64,000 nucleotides of DNA from Tuctoria greenei (lineage: Eukaryota > Streptophyta > Magnoliopsida > Poales > Poaceae). Numbering within the stretch: position 1 is the stretch's first letter; the number at the start of each line of letters is the position of its first letter. Positions 56,640-64,000 of the stretch are shown here, piece by piece. The DNA lies in contig JAYESD010000002.1 of assembly GCA_036927565.1 (NCBI GenBank), positions 76,197,735-76,261,734 on the forward strand, written 5' to 3'. Below the pieces are notes generated by a model, which saw only the letters and a program-made list of their open reading frames with translations, ran no database searches and was not told where the DNA came from. The position numbers and the translations under genes are program-made.

Positions 56640-57780
56640 TGTAGGTGTTGCTTGAGTTAAAGACATAGCTGGTGACAAGATCCATTGAACTAGTCTTAGG
56701 GAGAAGATGAGGTTCAACAACCAAGTTCAGGAGGAATTGTGGTTGAGTTGATCGGGAGGTCGTGCAACAAGTTTGAATCAATAACAATGCATATGAAATT
56801 ATCGTGGACGTCATTGGAAGGTGTTTGCACGTGTGCAAGGAGTGCATGGACGTGGCTATATGGTTCCGAGGCGTGATGAAGAGATGTGGACGTAAAGAAT
56901 TGGTCGGAAAGGTCCAACCGACTAGGTTATGGACTCAGGCTGCGGCTGAGTCGGGTTAGACTCAAATATGGAAAGATTTGAGTTGGTTATGATAGGATTT
57001 CGTGTGGGTCACAAGGTTGGGTTGTTTTAGGGATTAGGGATACATTCCTAAGGTGTTTGGATGTCTTAAGATTGCTTCTATCTATGTATGGAAGAGTCTT
57101 GAGTAGTTATGAAAAGTTTCGGTTGAATCTGAGTAGGATTTGAGTCCTAGTTAGGATTGGGTTGGCCTAAAGACTGGTTATATAAGCAAGGAGGCCAGAG
57201 CTTGTGGTGCATGACTTTGGGGCTGTTCCTCTTTTGTTTTATCAATAAAATTCGTAGTTTGAAGGAACGTTTGTGCCTTGTTCGTCCGACTTGTTTCAGA
57301 CAAGTTTTTCTCGTCGAGTTTCTGCACAACACTACCTTTCTTTAGTGATTTTATCATAACTCTAGTTTTATAGATCCAATTGACGTGATTCTTTTTAGGT
57401 TGTCTTGACAACTTGATTGTTTATCATACGCGTAAATTTCACAGTCATTGGACTTGTGGTTTCCGATCTACATGAGTTTTCTTGCAGTGTTCCAAAACTG
57501 TTTTTCTCGGGTAGACTAGATTGAACTTTGTTCGATCTTTGGATCGTAACTTGAGTTTCTCTCGACTGATTTTCGTGATTCTTGTTGTGATGTCCTTGTA
57601 ACTTCATTTTCCAAAATCTATACTAGTTTTTGTCACAATTGATCACGTTTAGTTTAGCCACACATACGGTTTCTTTAACATATCGTTTTCTGTTGAGGAG
57701 TTTTTGTTGCTTCCGTTGAAAAAGTTTTAATGTAACATTCACCCCCTCTGGTAGCGTTACACGTGCTCTTCGATCTTACA
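56640..57780 (+). repeat. Likely 5' LTR of second copia element
   Basis: The right border is firm: ...CGATCTTACA followed by ATTGGTATCAGAGCC. A TATA box (GGTTATATAAGC, 57175-57186) lies inside. ATTCACCCCCTCT near the end recalls SIRE LTR ends. The left border at TGTAGGTGTTGC (56640) is a guess from the terminal TGTA/TACA pairing. No second LTR copy was found after 62750 to test it. Confidence 0.5.
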
Positions 57781-57782
57781 AT

Positions 57783-57794
57783 TGGTATCAGAGC
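57783..57794 (+). other. tRNA-Met primer-binding site
   Basis: TGGTATCAGAGC is the standard site for copia elements, placed directly after the LTR end. Confidence 0.85.
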
Positions 57795-57842
57795 CACGAT
57801 GTTCTAATATTTGAGATTTGCACATGTTTTTGACTAATCATC

Positions 57843-59775
57843 ATGGAGAAATACTCCGCAAAACCTTGTGTCTTTAGTGATATTGATTTTCAGGTTTGAA
57901 AGGCACATATGGAAGCTTTATCCTGGCACAAACCTTCACAATATGGGAAAAAGTGTACAAGCCTTACAACGTATCATCAAACGATCAATTCATGGCTACA
58001 AACATGAGAGATGTAGACAACAACAACAAGGCTCGCAACTTGATCATACAAGGATTAACTCAAAGCGACTTCGACTGTGTTGCACACCTCCGATCTGCGT
58101 ACGATGTTTGGAAAGCTCTATGTGATTACCACGAAGGATACAACACGATCAAGGAGGTAAGGCAATACATGTTCAAAAAGGAGTACATGCGCTTTGAGAT
58201 GCAACCAGGTGAGTCCATCGATGACCTCTTTGCTCGCTTTAATAAAATTCTTAGCAATTTGCGTAGCATCAATGTTAATTTTTTTAGATGCTGAGAATGC
58301 TAGGCAATTACTAAGTGCATTAGACATGTCAATTTGGGAGATGAAAGTCACATCAATTCGCGAATATACTGTTTACTTTATATGTTCTATATTCTAAATT
58401 GAAAACTCATGAAATTGACATAATATCACGTAAGAACTCCAACAAGTCTCTTGCATTTCTTTTTCAACGTGACATGCCTAGCTATGGACAATCCTCATCT
58501 TGTGGAACACTTGCTTTGTTGTCCTCTCTAACCCTTGAACAGATTAAAGAGTTTACAGAGGAAGAACTTGCACTCATCTCTACTCAGTTCTCAAAAACAT
58601 TGCAAAATGTGAGAACTGGAAGGAGAGGAAGTGTCGGACCTCAACGTTGCTTCGAATGAGGTAAGACAGGACATTTTCACACGGATTGCCCTAATCTTTC
58701 AGGTACTACTTCCTGTGATGAAAAGCAAACAAGGATGAAACAATCATTTGCAAACAATGACAAGAAAAAGAAGGGTTTTACAGGACGCCAATTGGTGAAT
58801 AGTTTTATCTCCGCACATCAAGAACTTGGCTCGAGCGATGTGGACATCGGAAGTGATGAAGATGATTTGGAAAACTTGTGCTTCATGACGGGAAAGTCAA
58901 GATCAAGTATGGAGGAGGCAGAACACAACAGCAACAATGAAGAGGTATGTCCTACTTGCGAAGAAATGTGTGATGCTATTTCTCGTGCCACTGTTATAGT
59001 TAAGAAAAATGACAAAAAACTTAGGGACAATGCTGTTAAAATTGAGTCACTAGAATATGAAATTAATCGTTTGAAATCTTTGATTCCTAGTGATGATTCC
59101 TGTTCCTCATGTGATTTAATATATGAATAATTGTCCTCTCTAAGAAGTGCACACACCACCACACTTGATAAACTTGAGTTAGAGATTGAAAAGAACAAGG
59201 AGCTTGTTGCACTTAATGATAAAAATTTGAAAGATGCTAGCTGTTCTACAATTGATTTGCATTGTTCTACTTGTGATGATCTTGATAAGAAACTACATGA
59301 TGCTATGGATGAAATCTCTATTTTGAACAATGCTTTACGTGCTTATGAAGTTATAAATTGTTCTAATTGCAAATTAAAAGGAAAAACTTCATGTGAAAAT
59401 TTTCTTGATCTGTCCAGTAAACTTGATGACATGCATAGGACATTAGATTGGTTTTGTAATGCAAATAAAAACCTAAACTTGCTGCTGAATTCGTCCAAGT
59501 CTTGCAATGATAAATCATGTTTAGATTTTGATTCTCATGCTCATGCTAAGACACATCCACCTAAAATTGTAAAGTCATTAGGAGGTGGTTTGATTCAAAC
59601 AACTCCTAAACAAAAAGAAGCGGTTTTCAAATATGCAGGAGTGCTGTCTTATTCGGTTGCTAATAAACATGTTGCTTGCTCATCTAGATATGAACAAAAA
59701 ATTAAATTTCATTGTACCTACTGTGGTAGAGATGGTCATGTCATAGATTTTTGTTATAGACTAGCTAAACAATAG
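57843..59775 (+). pseudogene. Copia gag with two zinc knuckles, broken
   Basis: Starts MEKYSAKP at 57843 and soon meets a TGA (57897) where the family has Trp before KAHMEAL. A UBN2-type core follows in the next frame (57945-58290): DQFMATNMRDVDNNNKARN, FDCVAHLRSAYDVWKAL, and YMRFEMQPGESIDDLFARF. After another shift the frame 58399-58659 ends where a zinc knuckle begins: CF, E, then TGA in place of the second Cys, then GKTGHFHTDC (58648-58689). A coiled-coil region runs to 59130. Beyond a TAA it continues to a second knuckle, CTYCGRDGHVIDFC (59714-59755). The length and two-knuckle layout fit SIRE-like Gag. At least four lesions make it non-functional. Confidence 0.8.
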
Positions 59776-60488
59776 AAAAAGAAAAGAATAGAAGCTAGAT
59801 CTCATAACTTTCATGCAAAATTTGCTGTACATGCTAAACTGAATGATAGGAACATGCAACCTGCTATAATGAGTTAAAAATATGCAAAGTGTGCTCCCAA
59901 ACCTATTGTTTCTCGTCCTACACATGTAACACCTCGTAGGTCAGTAGTTGTACACAAGAATTCTCAAAATTTGGCTCATAAACCTGCTGTTTTATCTCAG
60001 CTTTCGCATGTTTTTCCTACTGCGTCATGTGACTCAGTACTGGATTTCGAAATGCCTTTTGACTAACTCCAGTATTGAGTCATCGACGTATTTTTCTTCT
60101 ATGTAGGTTACACGTTTGAGAAAGGAGAACATTGGATTCAGGTTGCTCACACCACATGACTGGTAACAAAGATTGGTTCTCCTCCCTCTCTTTTGTGTCA
60201 CGTGTAGAGAAGGTTACTTTTGCCGATAATTCTTCAACTCCTATAATTTCTAAGGGTTCAGTTCTGTTAAATGATCACTACACTTTGAAAGATGTGGCAC
60301 TTGTCAAAAATTTGAAATACAACTTGCTTTCTGTTTCACAATTGCTTGATGAAAATTTGAAAATTATTTTCAATATAAATTGTTGCAAAGTTGTAGATTC
60401 AAATAGTGAGCTTATTTTTAACTTGTCTCGGTTTGGAAGAGTTTTAAAGCTGATTTTGATATATCATCCTCTAAGCATAAGTGTCTAG
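59776..60488 (+). pseudogene. Copia protease and pre-integrase region
   Basis: A copia-type aspartic protease is seen from 60132: DSGCSHHMTG (active-site Asp at residue 2 of this segment), then VTFADNSSTPI, LKDVALVKNLKYNLLSVSQL and a gag-pre-integrase lead. Upstream to 59776 readable linker has several stops (59773, 59875). The region right after (60489-60533) runs LYFLHRRLG, the start of the GAG-pre-integrase motif, and is then interrupted by a MITE. The protease would release mature proteins from the copia polyprotein. Confidence 0.8.
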
Positions 60489-60533
60489 TTGCTAATTATT
60501 CAAAGGACTTATATTTTTTGCATCGTAGACTTG

Positions 60534-60769
60534 GGGAACAACTGTTGTGCAATTTGCTATTTTGTGCAAGCATGCAATCTCTACATCCCAACTGTTTTCT
60601 ACAAATCCACGGGTGGCTGTACACAGGGTTCTTTTTGCATATTGCCAGACGCACCAGGTGTAGGGATTTAAGTGCTAAAAGTACATCACCCTTGGATTGG
60701 TAGGGAACGGTTGGGATGTGAAGATTGCATGCTTGCACAAAACAACAGATTACATAGCAATTGTTCCCT
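60534..60769. mobile_element. MITE inside copia pre-integrase domain
   Basis: 236 bp with long inverted ends (GGGAACAACTGTTGTGC against AGGGAACAATTGCTATG, and TTTTGTGCAAGCATGCAATC in both arms, about 75 bp in all). The duplication GTAGACTTG flanks it (60525-60533 and 60770-60778). The host codons read HRRL before and GHVGFDH after, so the insertion point is exact. An 8- or 9-bp duplication fits hAT or Mutator; the terminal bases do not settle which. Confidence 0.85.
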
Positions 60770-60778
60770 GTAGACTTG

Positions 60779-61700
60779 GTCACGTAGGCTTTGATCATAT
60801 AAAGCATGTTAGTGCTCTTGATCGCATACATGGGTTGCCTAAGCTTAAAGGGGACAAAGAAATTGTGTTCTTCTTGTAGACATGCTAAGATGGTTACAGG
60901 TTCACATGCTCCTCTCACAATGACCATGACAACTGAACTAGGTCAACTTTTGCACCTTGACGCCGTAGGACCTTCACGTGTTCAATCCTTCAATGGTAAA
61001 TGGTACGTTATTGTGATTCTTGATGATTTTTCTAGATACTCTTAGGTTTATTTTATGGCATCTAAGAATGAAGCTTTTAATCACTTTATAGCTTTATTTT
61101 TTAGATTATCAATTGATCACCCAGGATCTTTAAAAGCAATTAGAAGTGATAACGGAACCGAATTTGAAAATCAATCGTTTGATCACTTTTATGCTGAAAA
61201 TAGAATAGATCGTCAATTTTCTTCGCCTTATGTAACTCAACAAAACGGCGTTGTAGAGAGAAAGAACATAACCTTAGTTGAGATGGCTAGGACTATGCTT
61301 GATGAATATCAAACTCCTAGAAAATTTTGGGCAGATGCAATTGCAACCGCTTGTTATGTCTCAAATCATGTTTTCTTGCACGCTAAGCTAAGAAAAACAC
61401 CATATTAACTTCAGTTTGGACATAGGCCTAGTGTCACACACTTTCGAGTCTTTGGTTGTAAATGCTTTGTTAATAAACATGGTAATCTTGATAAATTTGA
61501 AGCTAGATCTTTTGATGGCATGTTTCTTGGCTATCCATATCATACTAGAGGCTACCGTGTGCTTTTACTTGACACTAACAAAATTGTGGAGACTTGTGAG
61601 GTTTCTTTTGATGAAGGTAGCCCAGGTACTAGCTCCAATATTGTAGGTCCGGATCCATATCCGCAGGAGAGAGCATTTTCGTTGAAGATGAGGAAGAAGT
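60779..61700 (+). pseudogene. Copia integrase
   Basis: After the MITE come the end of the zinc-binding region and the rve core: LLHLDAVGPS (first Asp), AIRSDNGTEF (second Asp), QQNGVVERKN (Glu). The conserved ARTMLDEYQTP, KFWADAIATACYVSN and GYRVLLLD segments follow to about 61600. Stops interrupt at 61043 (a Trp position, TAG) and 61406, and at least one frameshift lies near 60880. The catalytic triad is still all readable. Integrase would insert the cDNA into the chromosome. Confidence 0.85.
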
Positions 61701-62742
61701 GGAGATGTTGCCCGAAAATTCAGCAGCTAATGACATTGTTCCAGCTCTGTATGTTGATTCACAACCAACACCGACGACTACCATTGCTGGTCCAGATCGT
61801 CCTCAAGTCACAAGCTCATCGATTTGCGATGAACATGAAGAACAAGGAGCTTGTGAAGTGTCTACTCCCCTCCGAATCCTCAAAAGTCATCCTCCACAAT
61901 AAATCATTGGCTGCAAATCAAGCAAACTAAGGAGGGGACCTTTGTGCATCAAACGAAGTACACAAGAGACCTTCTTAAGCGCTTCAACATAGATAAAAGC
62001 AAGCCTCTTCAGACACCAATGGGTACAACAACAACACTTGAACTTGATGAAGATGGTGACACGATCGTTCAAAAAGAATATAGAAGTATGATTGGATCAC
62101 TTTTGTACCTCACGACATCAAGACCAGACATACAATTCAACATATGTCTGTGCACGGTTTCAAGCTTCCCCACGTACTTCACATCGTCAAGCCGTCAAAA
62201 GAATTCTCAGGTATTTACATGAAATTCAAGAATTTGGCATTTTTCTTCCTTCTTCCTCAACTGTTACTTTGAAAGCTTTTTCAGATGCTGATTTTGGGGT
62301 TGTAGGATTGATAGGAAAAGTACTTTCGGTGCTTGTCATTTTCTTGGTAATTCACTTGTTGCTTGGTCCTCTAGAAAATAAAACTCAATTGCACAATCCA
62401 CAGTCGAATCTGAATATGTAGCTGCTTCTAGTGCTTGCTCACAAATTCCTTGGATTGTTCAAACACTTAAGGACTATGGGGTTGATCTAGATAGTGTTCC
62501 ACTGTTTTGTGATAACACTAGTGCCATTTGCATTGCTAAAAACCCCGTGCAACATTCTAGAACAAAGCACATTGACATTAGGTACACTTTCTCTGTGATA
62601 ATGTTGAAAAAAGAAACATTATACTTCATCATGTAGATACCGAACAACAATTGGCTGATATTTTCATAAAACCTTTGGATTTCACTTGTTTTTGTTTCAT
62701 TCATAGTAAAATAGGGGTTATGCATCCTCTTGGCTTAAATTG
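61700..62742 (+). pseudogene. Copia RT remnant and RNase H
   Basis: After integrase a Pro/Ser-rich linker (61700-61880) ends at about 61905, and the next recognizable copia sequence is QIKQTKEGTFVHQTKYTRDLL (from 61916). That segment belongs after the RT catalytic centre. The whole palm with the YVDD motif is missing, so an internal deletion of several hundred bases is implied. Then follow SMIGSLLYLTTSRPDIQF and RNase H with AFSDADFG, SEYVAASSACSQIPW, LFCDNTSAICIAKNPVQHSRTKHIDIR and the end near IGVMHPLG, in three frames. The element cannot copy itself. Confidence 0.8.
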
Positions 62743-62751
62743 AGGGGGAGT
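62738..62751 (+). other. Polypurine tract of second copia element
   Basis: AATTGAGGGGGAGT directly follows the end of RNase H. In most copia elements the 3' LTR starts here, but the sequence after it does not resemble the presumed 5' LTR. Confidence 0.65.
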
Positions 62752-63449
62752 TTTGAAACTTGGGAAGTCTATGTCTGAATTTAAAATATGGCTTTGTGAT
62801 TCCTTTTACATGCTGAAAATTCTTACTACATTACTCATGTTATACATTTCGTAGTTTTTGCCATGACTAGTAATTGGAATAATTACTTACACTAAATCTG
62901 GTCATGATCGATCTTTCTTGCTGTTTTGAACTTGTTGCATGCTCACAAGTGATTTTAATAATGAAATATTAATCAATCAACTATCCACATGTTGAGCTTT
63001 TATGATCAAATAAAAATGAGAAAAGATCAAGAGAATATGCATGCATCGCACTTCTTCTTTTGAGACGGATTATCATTGCACTTAGATATGAACTTAGAAG
63101 AAGTTGTGTATGACTAAAACCATGACCTTAAGCTTCTGATTATCAGATGACATAAGCTTGGCTTGGTTGGTTAGAATAAGTCATATGCGGCATATAATCT
63201 CTTCAAATGTTATATGATCAGAACTTGTGCTTTAAATAAAATTGAAAAATGAAAATTGCAGCACCAAGTGTCATGCTTTCAGGTTTTGAAATAGTTAAGT
63301 TTGTGAGATCATGACTTGCTTAAATTGAAAGTTACACTTGATCTCTAGCATGACTTACACTACTTTATGTATTTCATTGATGTGATAGTGTAAGTTACTT
63401 GATAATATGACTTGGATGAGCTATGTTTTATATGTATATGTTATAATAT
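62752..63449. other. Non-coding DNA after copia element
   Basis: AT-rich sequence without coding capacity. It could be a 3' untranslated region of a SIRE-like element or unrelated DNA that replaced the 3' LTR. Nothing further is recognized. Confidence 0.4.
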
Positions 63450-64000
63450 TGTAACACCCTCATTTTCATGCATTATGCATTGCATACATTCTAATACATG
63501 TTTAACATTAATATACATAAAAAGGAATGAGTTTAAAATGAATTTAGAGCAAAACCACACTTAAAAATTCTGGGAAGTGCACACTAGTCCGTTTTTGGTG
63601 CGGACTAGTCCGATTTCTCTCTGACCTCGCTCAGACATGTCCGTTTCTACTGCGGACTAGTCCGTCTTCCTCTTTGTACCGATTTCGGACTTGTCCGGTT
63701 TATTGCGGACTAGTCCGGTATCCCAATTTCTTGAAAATTTCGCCAAGTCCCTAGACTTGTACGAACTTGTCCGACATCTAGCAGACTTGTCCGTTTTCCC
63801 TCTTACTAAAATTGGACTTATCCGGTTTTGGCCAGACTTGTCTGATTTTCCTTTGACCAAGTTCGGACTTGTCTGATATAGTACAGACTTGTCCGTTTTT
63901 GCCTCTGTCAATCTTCGGACTAGTCCGGCCTAGTGCGGACTTGTCCGGTAAATCACGATCCCCTGTTGATCTTCTGTTCCACGAATTGTTTTTGGGTTTT
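63450..64000 (+). repeat. Start of another LTR, cut by window edge
   Basis: Begins TGTAACACCCTCATTTTC, a common plant LTR start. From 63580 it is packed with CGGACTAGTCCG and CGGACTTGTCCG variants (perfect copies at 63601-63612 and 63653-63664). Its start does not match the SIRE-like LTRs in this window, although the palindrome is the same. Confidence 0.6.

Noticed and set aside
56640..63449. A complete copia element with two LTRs
   Set aside because: No sequence after the polypurine tract resembles the presumed 5' LTR, so a second LTR could not be shown.

Overview
This window is nuclear DNA of a grass (monocot). The evidence is GC-rich intron-split plant genes with GT-AG introns, a plastid transit peptide, and grass-type repeats: Tat-lineage Ty3/gypsy elements with an antisense gene, SIRE-like Ty1/copia elements, a CACTA element, and hAT, Mutator and Tourist elements. 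A PACMAD grass seems likely, but the species cannot be fixed by reading. No CRISPR array, operon or rRNA is present.

Only three host genes are supported: a small ELOF1-like transcription elongation factor (3022-3303, +), a plant eIF4B-family translation factor (30805-32064, +), and an eight-exon diaminopimelate decarboxylase gene, LysA type (44537-38938, -), for the last step of plastid lysine synthesis. All three look intact. They are unrelated in function and simply share a repeat-rich neighbourhood.

Layout. 1-1740: 5' end (gag and LTR) of a minus-strand gypsy element that runs off the left edge. 1741-3490: ELOF1-like gene island. 3490-29917: a nested complex. The outermost layer is a minus-strand, internally deleted gypsy element (LTR remnant 4106-4824, PBS-side LTR 19363-29917). 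It was hit by (a) a complete 12.9 kb Tat-type gypsy element, 5382-18281, with 852-bp LTRs and target duplication ACCCC; (b) a solo copia-type LTR, 19585-21174, duplication GTAAG; and (c) a 7.9 kb CACTA element, 21843-29788. 29918-44560: the gene-rich island with eIF4B and lysA, peppered with small DNA transposons (PIF/Harbinger, hAT, Tourist, Mutator; a 2-kb hAT fills lysA intron 1). 44560-48650: intergenic, with a CACTA-like non-autonomous element, a SINE and a Stowaway MITE. 48650-64000: copia territory, with one SIRE-like LTR plus truncated gag, a long non-coding repeat-derived stretch, a second copia element with gag, protease and integrase but almost no reverse transcriptase, and the start of another LTR.

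The observations most worth following up are: the CACTA transposase whose TNPD-like part reads by splicing into a TNPA-like part; two strong foldbacks just upstream of it; a palindromic minisatellite inside the RNase H domain of the gypsy pol; an intron-bearing antisense gene in the same element; and a perfect 12-bp palindrome (CGGACTAGTCCG) multiplied in LTRs that look otherwise unrelated.
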